64,000 bases of DNA from Nageia nagi (GCA_050084985.1 JBITNC010000001.1:103230001-103294000); one strand, 5' to 3'; positions 11,372-22,356 are shown, numbered from the stretch's first letter. A program made the numbers and translations. Notes: generated by a model from the sequence alone, not told the origin.

Positions 11372-11840
11372 AATATTAAATCCATCTCAATTAACATTGA
11401 ATTTTCTTTAATTGTAAGTGTGATAATTTATCAATAGTCAAATCCTAAAAATGCTATAATAGTATGTAATGTGAAAGTGAGAGGGAAATAGTGTATTAGA
11501 TCCACCTTGATTAAAAAGTGGATTTTGAAGGGATTTTCCTTAACAAGTGGGATTATTGTTAGTAGTTCAATCTTGAGATTTTTTAAGCATGTTATTAAGA
11601 TATAAATTGCAAAAATGAAAAACATAAACAAAGATAAGATGTAGAGAATATAAATATATTATGATATAGGTTATAGATTTTGAAGGGATTTTCCTTAACA
11701 AGTGGGATTATTGATAGTAATTTAATCTTCAGTTTTTTAACCATGTTATTATAATATAAATTGCAAAAATGAAAAACGTGAATAAAATTATGATAATATG
11801 TAGAAAATATAAATATATTATCATATAGGTTATTACAATA
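11372..11840. repeat. 155-bp tandem repeat (two copies plus an older one)
   Basis: Copies start near 11521 and 11676 with gattttgaagggattttcct and share 'aacaagtgggattattg' and 'aaattgcaaaaatgaaaaac'. A more diverged copy precedes them near 11372-11520. The minus-strand open frames here lie across the repeat and are not genes. Confidence 0.8.
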
Positions 11841-11904
11841 ATCCTTCAACACTATTGTAGAACTTTCATGGTTTTACAAAAAAAAATATATAATTATTTT
11901 AAAG

Positions 11905-12175
11905 AATATTATGACATTTTTATTAAACTATTATAACTAGATTACAACCTTTATATCCTATAAATGATAAGCAAGTAAATAATCTATACACATATACACA
12001 TGTGAAAATAAAAATCACAATAAATACTACAATGATTTTTGTTAGACTATTGTAATTAGGTTGCAACCTTTTCATCCTATAAATGAAAAGCAAACAAACA
12101 TCTTATAAGATTGTTATTTGAAGGTTACTATCACTATCTCTTATAGATGATAATGCAAATAAATGACTCATATAC
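11905..12175. repeat. 119-bp tandem repeat, decayed
   Basis: The segments near 11917 and 12036 share 'ttgcaacctttt.atcctataaatgaaaagcaa' with few changes. A third weak copy lies near 12110-12170. Confidence 0.7.
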
Positions 12176-12428
12176 ATCAAATAAAATTGAAAATATATAT
12201 TAGAATTATTAATATGTTAACTAGATCTTCAATGATAAAAATAAATAATAAAAACTCTTTTGATTGTATAAGTTATTATATTCAAACTCAATGATTTGTA
12301 ATAATGTATTCATATATAAGTGATTAGGTTATGTTTCATGTTATTCCACCCTCACACCATTCAATGCTTCGAAATAAAACAATATTCACAATGCAACCAC
12401 ATTTAAACTGCAATGAAATTTCCAAGCG

Positions 12429-12442
12429 TTTATTACTTTATT
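12429..12442 (-). terminator. polyadenylation signals of the TPD1-like gene
   Basis: Two minus-strand AATAAA hexamers (12434-12429 and 12442-12437) lie 60-75 bp after the stop codon, a normal plant 3' UTR distance. Confidence 0.5.
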
Positions 12443-12501
12443 TCACTTTAGTTGTGTAGTCGGTCAGCTTATTTGTATGCCTTATAGATCCTCCCTGCAG
12501 C

Positions 12502-14276
12502 CTAAACAAATTTAACATATCTGATACTCAGAGGATACATAAAAGTATTGGAGTATATGAAACTGATAAGTTGGCCAGGTTCCAGAGGTCTTCCTGCGTT
12601 AAGGAGACAGTCATCGTAAGAAATCCGCTTAAAAATAAATCTTGGTATGAACCTCACAGTCGCAAACCACCCACAATGCAGATGTACATTTCGCGGCTGG
12701 CATCTATCCAAGCACTGATTAACTATCGTAACCATGAATAAGGGAATTCCTGGATTCAATTCCTGGCTCTGCAAAATGCTTATGTCTTCAGCCGAGCACA
12801 TACCTGCAGGAATAGCCTAAAACACATCAATTCTATCCCATTGTTGTAAAACATATCATAACTATTTTAAAAAATTGATATTTTTCTTAACAATGAAGTT
12901 CGAGAATTGTGGAGACCAAGAATTTACAGTAAGGTAATATGCTGCTTCTGGAAACGGATGGAGCCATGTTGCCTACGGCTCCTTCCGAAGCGTTATAGCG
13001 CCCTTGTTGTTGAACCACATCTTCAGCACCTGCACAAGTTTTTTTTTTTCAATAACGAAAGAACAAATTTTATGTCTCTTCATAATCGAAGCACGAATCT
13101 TCTGGGTGTAGCTTTTATCGTTCTTTCTTCCCATAAAAAATGTTATTACATATAGGAAAAGATTCAGGCACTGATGAATTAGCATATAAAATATAAATTC
13201 AGCTAGGTTGAAGGAGACACTGAGAGTATAATCAAATGTCTAATCCTAAATATCTATGGCCAATAACTTGTTTGAGAAGAATTTGCCCTATTTATAACTT
13301 AACCTCCTACAAAAGCTATCTGTACAATTCTTGAGCTTGTATGACTGAAAAATGAAATCCATTCTTTTAGAATAATTCAACTTCCATTTCAGTTTTAAAA
13401 TAATCCATTCATAAAATCAAGAATGCATACGCAACCAGATATTTATATATTCCATGCGAACCACATATCTTATACCCTAGAAATTGGCCCATGCAACTAA
13501 ATTGAACTATGAACTATATAGATTCGAACAGAAATCCTACCTGGTGGGTTTTTGTTTACCTTTTTATTGCCACATCTTCAAAAACCATTTTTTTCCCCTG
13601 AGAGACACTTGTTTTAAGAGGAAGGAAGAACACTACTGAAAATAGGAGGGAAGCATGTAAAGTGAAGTCCCCAAGTCTCAAGCCGAAATACCCCTCAGTA
13701 CATATCTCCTAAAAAGGCCGACTGTCATAATTTTTTGTGGTGTTAAATTCTTTGGATGTGCGTATAATGCCATTCAAGCAAAAAATCACTGGGTGGCTGT
13801 AATGGGTCAAAACTCAAATCAACAAGAACTCATTGAGCAAAGCAATGAACCAAGAACCTAGCCCTAATATGGTCTGAAAATTGCTCGAGGACTTTCACCA
13901 GTATAGCTTACTTTTTTTTTATTGACATTGATGTTAAACCATAACACTGATATTATGCACTGTAAACAAGAACTCTTCCTATGATTATAAAGGAATAATC
14001 AACAACACCCACCATGGACTTGCACTTACAGAACGGGAACCCTCTTAGTGATCTGTTCTATTGATAAAATTCCATTACAAAAAGCTGAATTACGAAACCA
14101 TCAGATTGCTAAACATCAAGATTGTCAGCATCTCATACCTGATTCAGACACTTATTCCTTTAATACTAGTTCTAAACTCTGGTGAAATCAACTTTCAACT
14201 AACCTGAACAAAGGAGGAAGTAGAAACTGAGTAGCACAATACAAGCGCACGCTAATGTGAACGGAGGAGCTTCCAT
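12502..14276 (-). CDS. TPD1-like secreted cysteine-rich protein (two exons)
   Basis: Predicted join of 14276-14204 and 12803-12502, giving 124 residues. Exon 1 encodes a signal peptide (MEAPPFTLACACIVLLSFYF, then LLCS). It ends at CAG|GTTAGT, and the phase fits the acceptor CCTGCAG|GT at 12804/12803. Exon 2 encodes the TPD1 domain: 'CSAEDI' (Cys27), Cys55, Cys59, 'HLHCGWF' (Cys68), 'RISYDDCLLN' (Cys90), then 'GRPLEPGQLISF' and 'YSNTFMYPLSI'. TPD1 and its maize counterpart MAC1 are small secreted ligands of the EMS1 receptor kinase in anther cell fate; several short paralogues have no known role. The final Cys usual in the family is absent (it ends YVKFV). No stops or frameshifts, so probably functional. 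The 1.4 kb intron could hide another exon. Confidence 0.8.
12900..13060 (-). other. GC-richer patch in the TPD1-like intron, possible gene fragment
   Basis: On the minus strand this patch reads 'VLKMWFNNKGAITLRKEP' and then a stop. It vaguely resembles the third helix of plant zinc-finger homeodomain proteins (VLKVWMHNNK). The rest of such a domain is not visible upstream, where the sequence becomes A-rich. It may be a decayed fragment or chance. Confidence 0.2.
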
Positions 14277-14371
14277 TACACACAAAATGAAGCCAAAAGG
14301 CCTGCAAATGATCCACCCACTTCGAACTCCCAATGCAAACAAGAGGGATGGTCAATGGATAATAACATAGG

Positions 14372-14377
14372 TTTATA
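14372..14377 (-). promoter_or_regulatory. candidate TATA box of the TPD1-like gene
   Basis: Minus-strand TATAAA about 96 bp upstream of the predicted ATG, leaving a 5' UTR of roughly 60-70 bp. A second AT run (TATATAT, near 14395-14401) is an alternative. Confidence 0.45.
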
Positions 14378-14579
14378 CTCTTCCAAACCCATGGATATAT
14401 AATGCATGGTATATGTATGGTGGGTTCACCGACTACAGCGTGGGGAATCGCATTTACTGGTGAAGACAGAAAGGTACTTGCGCTGTAAAATGCCAGGAAT
14501 GCCGCCGATAATAAATGAGTGGGTAATTAATGCAAGCGTCCAATAGGTTGGCAGGAAGAAAGCAGCTTAAGACTGAGAA

Positions 14580-14800
14580 TTAAATGATAGGATGTTATGT
14601 AACCGATGGGCGCGATGGAGCTGTCAGCACCTGCGTATATTCGGGGGGCGCCTCTCTTCACTTCCCGACCAAATTAGACCATTTTACGAAGTTTCCATTC
14701 AATGGAGCAACCCTAAGATCCGCCGCATCTCCACCGGAGTTCGAGGTAATTTTGGGTGTGCTAATTTACATCCGGAATGGTTAAAAAAGTAAAACTAGTG
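14580..14800. other. GC-richer stretch of unknown role upstream of the TPD1-like gene
   Basis: Base composition rises sharply and two overlapping plus-strand frames are open (from 14584 and 14592). The stretch ends in GTTCGAG|GTAATT, which looks like a splice donor near 14745. No protein family is recognisable in either frame, and minus-strand frames are short. It could be a first exon or 5' UTR of a lost gene, or distal promoter of the TPD1-like gene. Confidence 0.35.
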
Positions 14801-15072
14801 TACTACAAAAGTAACCTTCGGTAAATCAATGTTGGAGTTGAAAGAGTATTTGTGTTGTATGCATCGGATTATATGTAAAATAGTAGTGAAGTGTGACTTT
14901 GACATGTAAAATATTTGTGTAAATGTGATCTCGTACGGTATGTAAAATAGTTATATGATACTATAACTTAAAAGTTCGATAATTTTTATCGTAAATAAAG
15001 ATGGAATTTATGAATATAATCTTTAAACATAATGATGAAATATTGATGGATCTTAAGAGAGCATGGATTGAT

Positions 15073-15100
15073 GGGCAATGGGCAATGGGCAATGGGCAAT
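15073..15100. repeat. (GGGCAAT)4 microsatellite
   Basis: Four perfect 7-bp units followed by a diverged fifth (gagcaag). Confidence 0.95.
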
Positions 15101-15329
15101 GAGCAAGTTCTCAATAATGTGGCTTTCATCTAAAACACTAGACCAAGGGATGGATAGAGAATGGAATTCAAAAATATCTAGCTACATTGAAATTATTACA
15201 TATGGTAAGGGTTTTTATTATTGTCTCATTCATTGACAAAGAGGATAGGGATTTAATATGTAGTAGTCATCCTTAGTTCCTCGTCCCATGTTACTTTATC
15301 TAAATAATTACAAAATTAATTTTGATTCT

Positions 15330-15680
15330 TTCAAAGAAACTTCATTCAACGAGTTAGTATGTGTTGATCTCCTCTTTTTTCCTTTTCATATATGGTATGA
15401 AGATGCATTATAGGTAATCGAAAACATAATCGAGACTTACAAAAGAAGAAGCAAATTATGATCAAAAGAAAGGGGTCATTCTTGGGGAGAATGTAAGAAA
15501 AGAACAAGAAGAGAATATTTCAGCTCCCATCTAACCAAAGATATAAACCATTCCTATCCCACGCAGTGAAGAAGTATTAGAAGAGATGGAACCCCCTTCT
15601 TTCCCCTCTTTAAACCAAAAAACTTAGACCATGGAAGGCAAGAAAAAGAATATAGAGTTACAACTAAAGGAGGCAACAAA
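15330..15680 (+). pseudogene. LINE ORF1 (DUF4283-type nucleic-acid-binding protein) fragment
   Basis: 'PFHIWYEDAL' near 15380-15410, followed after a frameshift by 'IGNIIGTYK'-like sequence and 'RKGSFLGRM' near 15467-15495, matches the typical C-terminal part of plant L1 ORF1 proteins, in which 'LP..W' and 'IG...G.' precede a knuckle. Acidic tail sequence follows. Frameshifts and stops throughout. Confidence 0.6.
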
Positions 15681-15744
15681 AAAATTAATAGTTGGCAAGT
15701 TGATCATATGCAACTGATCCTCAAACCTAAAAGAAATATAATTA

Positions 15745-16870
15745 AATACGTTGTTTATTTCTTGGAATATAAGATGTTTAGGAAATGCTAAGAAAAAATC
15801 TACCTCAATGACCTATTACAAAATAGAAATCTAAATATTCCTCTAATATAACAAACTAAATCAACAAGTTTAGATGACATGAGTATAGTTTAAAAGATTT
15901 AGCCCTCTTGTGAAGAATAGTAATCCCATCTAGTGGAACTTCAAGAGGGATCATCACTACTTGTTCCTCTAATCTCACTCTAGAAGATGAATGGTTGAAT
16001 GCTAACTAGATTGAAACCACAATAAGAGAAAATTGTTTCAATTTGATGTTCACTATCATATATGGATGTGTATTATCCATATTATTCCTTTGATAAAAGA
16101 GCATGTTGGGTCTCCATTTATTAAAATGTTGATCAACCCCTCCTCCCCCTTAATAAATTGGATACTATAAGGGATCTCAATCTTATGCAAAGTTAATCTG
16201 AAAAGAAAGGGGTTCTTTTAATTGGAGGTATTGATCAAGGAGCTATGGAGAATATTATAAGTAATTATGATTTAGAAGATATTAAGTATAAAATAGGGAA
16301 ATATATTTGGTCTAATAGGAGGGTTGGTTCTACTTTTATAACAACTAAGATAGATTTTTTTGTCTTGAGGAGGCTTTTACAATTATTTTCACTTTCTCAC
16401 TTGAAAATTATTCAAATCTCACTTTTGATCACAAGCCCATAAGTTTATTCCTAAAGTAGAAGACTAATTAGGCTCCTCTCCCTTTTAAATAATCCTTTAT
16501 TTTGTCTAAGGAGTAAGGCTTTATTCAAGAGGTTAGTCAAGCCTAGCAAGAAGACACCTAAACCTAGTAGGAACATACCTTAAGCTCCAATTGAGGAGCT
16601 TCAAAGAAAAATTAAAAAAGGGTGCCTAAATGAAAATCTCTTCATACAAAAACAAAACTATTTTCACCAACTACTTCATCTTCTACACAAAGAAGAAATC
16701 ATATGGAAAGTAAAATCTAGAATGCTTGATCTTTTCACAAGAGATAAAAATACTAAATTCTTCAATAGAAAAACAAAAACAAATCATAACAAAGCACTAA
16801 GACACTGATGGATAGATCTTTAAATCAACCAATTATATTAAAAAAACTTAATCATTTCATACAATTATGT
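15745..16870 (+). pseudogene. LINE ORF2 endonuclease and linker fragment
   Basis: It starts with 'SWNIRCLGNAKK' (15756-15795), the N-terminal motif of APE-type endonucleases. The core reads 'LEDIKYKIGKYIWSNRRVGS' near 16270-16330, then 'TKIDFFVL', the family's 'TWSNRR...T.ID.FL' block, and 'SLSHLKI...LLITSP' in place of the usual 'SDHKPI'. Between 16580 and 16790 the linker appears in pieces ('EELQRKIKKGCLNENLF', 'DKNTKFFNRKTK'). The catalytic Asn of the WN motif is kept, but the Ser-Asp-His motif is broken. Confidence 0.75.
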
Positions 16871-17118
16871 CAAGATAAAAATATGAATCAAGTATTATAT
16901 GTTAAGTTAGACTTATTGTTGGACTTATATTTATTAGCATTTAATTATTTATGAATGCTAAGACTACATGCTTAATTCTTATTTATTGGTCCATGTATAA
17001 AGTTGAGTCCACATTTACGGAAGTGTTAGGAGTTCATATTCATGACAGAAAAATCAAGATTCCAATAGAACACATCGAGATCTTGATATTTGTCATCTCG
17101 AGATCTCAAGCCTTAATC

Positions 17119-17176
17119 AATATCAGGATCCCAATATAGGTTAGAGATCCCAATTTTAAATTGAGATCCTGATATT
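17119..17176. repeat. imperfect inverted repeat (20-bp arms, 18-bp loop)
   Basis: Arms 17119-17138 (starting AATATCAGGATC) and 17157-17176 (ending GATCCTGATATT) pair with two mismatches, 12 bp of them perfect. A further GAGATC-rich stretch lies just upstream (17076-17106). Confidence 0.75.
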
Positions 17177-17179
17177 GGA

Positions 17180-19000
17180 AACCAAAAACTTATGTAGTAG
17201 ATCACGAATCTCATTCTTCGTCTGCAATATGCATTTCCAAATCCTTACAATAGCTATTGAACCTTGATATTCCAATTTTTGTAGTCTTGTCCCCCCATCT
17301 ACAACCATTTTCAATGAGCTCTATCAAGGTAGGCTTTAGTAACCATGTCCCCCTTTTTTTGCTTTGTCTTGCAAAGTTAAGGTTTAAATAGTTTTTTTTT
17401 TTTTTTTAAATTATCCAAGTGAAAGTTAATATATTTTATAACCTAAATGTCAAAGAGGATGAAACTACTTTTGAAATAAACCCACTTTGAAACATGTAAT
17501 ATCTTATCACTTTGAATCAAAATTGTTCTGCAAAATTTATTCCTCTTATTCCATTTTAAAACAAGTAACTTCTTTTTAGTTTGTAGAATTTGGAGCAAAG
17601 TATGTCAAATAGGGCATTGCAAAAATAATATGACTATTAGAATTGACTATGATTAATCCAATTTTCAAGCCTTGATGCTAAGACTATGTCATACATTATC
17701 TTATACATAGGAATGGCTTTCATACATGTTATCTTCATAAAATAACTATATACTCATACATATTTTGGAGCAATAAGAAGATTTTTGTATGGGTATGGTT
17801 TATTTTGATTCTTTACTGCTTGATAAAATGATGATACTTAGTCAATTTTGAACATTTCCTATAGTGTTTGATTTTGGCGAAGATTCGATAGTAATGAAAT
17901 AGACAAAGTTTTCCAAAATAGCATAAAAATAGAATAGAAATTATACTTAGCCATTTTTAAATGTTTTACAAAAAATTTGATTTTAGCAGAGATTCGACAG
18001 TGTGGAGCATAACAAATTCCATCAAAATAATAAAAAACTCAAATGTCTTTAGTTTTCTTTAGCATAAGTCCTATTGGTGGTGGTTAATCTTATATCATGA
18101 TGGATCACAGTTAGGTTAACCATATGAAGTGTTTCAATTTTTGAGATTTGCGTTCTAACCAATCCAATTCAAGATATGTTAAAAATAATTCCATCAAAAT
18201 AGTATTGATTTCTTTGTATTTGGTTTTGATGGGTTCATCTAAATTTAGATACATGTAAATACTACCATAATTCTGGTAAAATATGTTTTCTTACTAAGAA
18301 GATGGTTGCAGTACTTAGATTCAAGATTTTAAGTTTTGGTCAATTTAAAGGGTGTTAATACATGTGAAAGAGTGATTTAGATCTTTATATGTTTGAATAT
18401 GAGTTGTTGATCTTATCAGAGAATCAAATCTAATATTTTGTAAATATCTAGTTAGTTGCATATATTTTATAATTTATCACTAGTTTGTTAGAAGTTAGTT
18501 AGAAGATTCTCTTAAAAGAGAAGATATATATAAGACCTTCATTGAAGGAGAAAGGGATCGGATATAGCAGATATTACCCTTGTTTTATACTAACACCATT
18601 AATTATGATATGTAACTTGCTTCTTGATCTCTTAGCCATGATTTATCTTGCATTGTTATTTAATTGTTATATAATATGTTTGTTTGCACTTCGAGGATTA
18701 CAAAAGTTTATCAATGATTAATCTATATCTATAAAATGCTTTGTAGAATGTACTTACTTGTAAAGTTGTATTCTATTCGATGGCTATAAAATTAAACAAT
18801 CTAATCAGCTTGGATTCTTCTTTAATGGATGCTTGAGTTGGTCTGGTTATTATTTTACTTATTTGCAACCCACTACACTAGCATTTTAAGTTTATTTTAG
18901 TTCTACAAGTTTTTTTTGCACCTTACCTTTTGGTAAATCTTAATTCAATCCAGATAGGGACCGACTTTCTTTGGAGATTGACTTTTATTTTTAAAGGTCA
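17180..19000. other. unannotated AT-rich stretch, possible 5' LTR region of gypsy G
   Basis: No gene recognised. A diverged internal duplication (ttgattttggcgaagattcga near 17870 and ttgattttagcagagattcga near 17990) is present. A TATATATAAG box at 18524-18533 followed by 'aaggagaaaggga' and a T-rich leader resembles an LTR promoter, and element G's gag starts within 1 kb. I could not place LTR ends or a primer binding site, because the matching 3' LTR lies outside the window. Confidence 0.3.
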
Positions 19001-19379
19001 TTCATCAGAATTATAGTTGTGGCTTAGATACATGGGTGCATGGGTAAAATTATCACATCTCAATCAATAGTAGTATAATTATTTTTGGCAAGCTCAATGA
19101 GATGACCTCCTACCCTATTCTAAATTGTGCATGATTATCAAATCATAATGGTGACTTTTCTTGGTTGAAATTTTTTTTTATCTCTAAAAAGATTTTACCT
19201 AAAAAAGCATTTAACTTATGCTTCCTCAATTTTGTTTATTACAAATGATAAAAGATAATAAAAAAAAAACACTAAGAGAGAAAAAGAATTCCCTAACATT
19301 GAAAATTTAGAAAAATATGTAAAATCTCATTTAGAAAATCCAAATCTATTTTAGATCTTATTCATATTTTAATCCCCAT

Positions 19380-20540
19380 CATGTTGAACTTTATTCCATC
19401 TTTTACTCAGTATAATATTATCAATTTGATTTTTCAAATGGATCAGTCACCTCCTTAGCCTCTTATTTATCCATCTTAGAATTCTTCTGGTACTTTTGAA
19501 GTGCAAAATCCTCATGAAATACTGGTACAAATTACTAAATCTTTACAAAATTGGGATGGCTATGGGAAGATTGCTTATGAACATTGCTAGGGTATTGTTG
19601 ATACGGCTAAGAATTATAATATAATTCTTGAATATGTTATGCTTAGGTTATTTTCCATGTCCCTCTCTAACAAAGTATTGCATTGGTATATAAGTCTTTC
19701 AACCAATTCTATCTCTACATGGCCTCAACTAGTTAAACCACTCATTCTTGAATTCAATGAGGTTAGAGATCCTTATTCTTTTCTATCACAATTTAATATC
19801 ATCCAATGGAATAGTCAAGAAAACATATTTAACTTTAACTTAAGATTTGCCAAATCTTGGGCTAGAGTATCTTTATCTATAAGGCCACATCTTTCAATAG
19901 CTTTGATATTTTACCTTAAAGCATTCACCCTAGATTTAGATGATAGGAGTCCAACAATTTTTGAACATATACAAAAGTGCTCTACAAGTAGAATCCTCTC
20001 TTATTTTTGTACAAAAACTTTCTAATAGGCCATTTACACCTATCTCATATGTGACTCTAACTCATATGCAACCTTCAGTACATATTTACCCTATAACTTC
20101 TGTATTCCAAACTCCTCATTTACCTTAGTCATAACTTCTAGTATCGTAACCTTAACTTGCTCTATTGGCACTATAGCCTCAACTTACTTTACCTGTACCT
20201 TTTTTCATAGTTAGCATTGCTTACACTTACTTCAACTAGTAATATGCAACAAAAAAATGCAAAACAGATAAAGATTGTTGAACTGGAAACTCTAGTGATA
20301 TTTTTTCAAATTAGAGGATAGTTTATCAAAGGGTAAATCATAGGCATGACTATTATGATCGAAGAGATGATGGAGGTCAGTAGAGGAGGTACCCTTATCA
20401 TGTAAGAGATCAACAACAATAAAGGGATTCACCAAGGGTAAAAAAGGTATATATGTCTCCTAAAGCAAACATTATTCCTTCAAATCAAGATTAGTGTAGA
20501 GCTTGCAATGATCCACATGTATAAAATTCATGTCTAATTT
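19380..20540 (+). pseudogene. gag: gypsy G gag (capsid and nucleocapsid) remnant
   Basis: The capsid core is the open segment 19639-20025: 'MLRLFSMSLSNKVLHWYISL', then 'STWPQLVKPLILEF' and 'FNFNLRFAKSWARV'. The pattern of a 'WY..L...SI.TW..L...F...F' helix block is typical of plant gypsy capsids. Upstream (19500-19638), 'PHEILVQITKSLQNWDGYGK' is readable with stops. A nucleocapsid knuckle 'CRACNDPHV' followed by 'NSCLIF' lies near 20497-20540, close to a Cys-rich box with one stop. Between, 20030-20490 is Pro- and Gln-rich linker in broken frames. Confidence 0.7.
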
Positions 20541-21120
20541 TCCAACAACAAACTAAGTTGGTGATAAATGATGGAGCAAGTCCAAACTATTATGTTGAAG
20601 GAGTATCTAAGGTGAACCTCATGATTTTGATAGAACCTACAATTTGAGTTGTTGAAAAATGGTCTATAGTGAGATAGTTTCATGCTTAGAAGAAAATTCA
20701 ATCTCATCTAACTAATCTTGTTCAATCACCATGTACATTTGTTTCTAAGTTATTATAAAAAAGGTCCATAGGTGAATCTATGGCTACTGATAAAATAACA
20801 TTGGAAAAATAAGTATTGAGAAAATAAGTTGCTCAACCTTCTACTTCTTTGGAAGATGAAGAAAGAGAGAGAGAGAGAGAGCAACCAAAAGATTTAGATT
20901 CCCATTCTTGACCAAGGTGCAAAGAGAAGAAGCTACTCAGTCCTACAAGAAAAAATATCCAAAAGAGAATTCTTCTTGCATAGTTTTATATAATATAATA
21001 GATGAACTAGAGAGAATATCATCAAGAGCATCACTTTTTGATGCATTGTGTATTCCCAAAAAAATTGACTTACTTAAGGTAGCACTATTAATCCTAAATG
21101 AAGGAGATGAAGGCTAGAAT
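20541..21120 (+). pseudogene. gypsy G gag-protease linker
   Basis: Broken coding-like sequence between nucleocapsid and protease, including an open stretch at 20908-21117 with 'LYNIIDELERISSRASLFDA', which resembles the polar linker seen before Tat-type proteases. A short (GA) run sits at 20866-20881. No catalytic motif. Confidence 0.5.
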
Positions 21121-21126
21121 TGTAGT

Positions 21127-21607
21127 TTGGATGTAGCTACTAAATTACTAGGTATGGAAAAGAATATACCACCTCATTTCTATATCACCCTTGAATTAGA
21201 AGGTTATATTTTTCATAATTATATGATAGATTCAAGGGCTACTATGAGAGTAATACATAAAAAAGGTCCAATGTCATTGGCTTTACTTACACTAGAGATT
21301 CTACTGGAGTACTTTAGTTGAATAGTAAAAATGTTAAAACTCTAAGTATAGGAAAGGATGTCCTGATGAAGCTACATAGATGTCTAAGAGTTTTAGTTAT
21401 TCAAGATATCATAGTTATTGATATTCCTCCAATGTTTGGTTTATGTTTGTTAAGAGAATTTACTTTCAAATTGGGATGATATTTAGCTATGGATTATTCC
21501 CACATGTCAATTCTTTTTAAGAATAAAATGTTCAATATTGTAAATGAGCTTGTAGCAGGTTTTTTTACTGAAAAACTACCTCAAATTAATATGAAAGATG
21601 AGGAGGC
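21127..21607 (+). pseudogene. gypsy G aspartic protease remnant
   Basis: 'FYITLELEGYIFHNYMIDSR' leads into the active site; the family's Asp-Ser-Gly-Ala is Asp-Ser-Arg-Ala here (Asp codon 21229-21231). Next come 'GPMSLALLTLE', then 'SIGKDVLMKLHRCLRVLVIQ' and 'DIIVIDIPPMFGLCL' in another frame, and 'LGMIFSYGLFPHVNSF'-type sequence where 'MDYSHMSILFKNK' is readable. The frame runs into the B insertion at 21607 and continues at 30071. Confidence 0.75.
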
Positions 21608-22106
21608 TATTGGAATGTATAATGCATTATTGTAAAGGTTTGTATTAATCCTGTTTGTAAATTCACTAATACTTAAGGGTATCATTAGATACCTTAAGTA
21701 TTTAAGTGAATATGATAATGTAACTTGTCCTACACTCCATGTCATGAGCATGCCCCTTGGGTAAAAAGGAGTGCATGTCATGCCTTTGTACATTAGGTAA
21801 AAGGATGATCCAAAGAGGGATTTTGGCCTATAAATAGAAGTCTTCCTCTTTGTGTTTACACACCAATTTTGAGGAGTAATGTTATGCTATAGGATAGTGT
21901 TTAGGAGATGAGATTAGAAGAATTGTAAGAGTTTATATTTGAGATTAAGAGAGATATAGTTAGTGGATGTACTCCTAGTTGGAGGAACCACTTACATCTT
22001 GTGTTATTTTAGTGAGATTGGTTTGTGAGTTTGTTATATGTGAATTATGAGCTTTCATGTGATCTTAGGAGTTTAGAGTTGTTTAGTTTATAGTTTTATT
22101 TTTTCA
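21608..22106 (+). repeat. copia B 5' LTR (499 bp)
   Basis: Starts TATTGGAATGTATAATGC (the family's TG changed to TA) and ends TTTTCA. TATA box TATAAATA at 21829-21836. 'gatgtactcctagttggaggaaccactt' follows downstream of the TATA box, as in the other copies. Confidence 0.92.
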
Positions 22107-22108
22107 TT

Positions 22109-22119
22109 TGATATCAGAT
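22109..22119 (+). other. copia B primer binding site (decayed)
   Basis: TGATATCAGAT two bases after the LTR, against the initiator-tRNA-Met complement TGGTATCAGAG seen intact in F. Confidence 0.75.
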
Positions 22120-22328
22120 CTTGATGTGGAAGCTCTTCTTCTTAGTGTAGAAGCTCTTCTTCTTGATATGAAAGCTCTTCATCTTAAAGGTCTTCATTCC
22201 TCAACCTACACTTCTTTGTTGAGGTAAAACTAAGAGAAGGTATAAATTCCTTTTCTTGGTTATTTCTTTTAGATTATTTCATTATGATACTAACATAATA
22301 TGTGCTATGTGTTAGTTATTGTTTTTCA

Positions 22329-22356
22329 ATATATATATATATATATATATATATAT
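22329..22356. repeat. (AT)n microsatellite in copia B leader
   Basis: About 14 AT units. A second AT-rich run with interruptions follows at 22728-22766, then an A-run. Confidence 0.95.

Larger units (their letters stand above)
15120..16870 (+). mobile_element. L1-type LINE remnant (ORF1 tail and ORF2 endonuclease)
   Basis: Non-LTR retrotransposon sequence read in shifting frames. The 5' part belongs to ORF1 and the 3' part to the endonuclease and linker of ORF2. No reverse transcriptase follows: recognisable sequence stops near 16870. No poly(A) tail or target-site duplication was seen. It lies between the host gene and gypsy element G. Confidence 0.75.

Noticed and set aside
11431-11852. 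Minus-strand open frames sharing 'LLTIIPLVKENPFKI'
   Set aside because: The shared words come from the 155-bp tandem repeat being read twice, not from a gene family.
10918-12175. CRISPR-like array
   Set aside because: Repeats are long, few, directly adjacent and without unique spacers of regular size, and the DNA is plant nuclear.
14584-14792. Two overlapping plus-strand frames as a protein gene
   Set aside because: Neither shows a family motif, and both are short. Kept only as an unexplained GC-richer stretch.
17285-17328. 44-bp exon-like segment between TTTTTGTAG and AAG|GTAGGC
   Set aside because: Good-looking splice borders, but no partner exon and no recognisable protein. Such borders occur by chance in AT-rich DNA.
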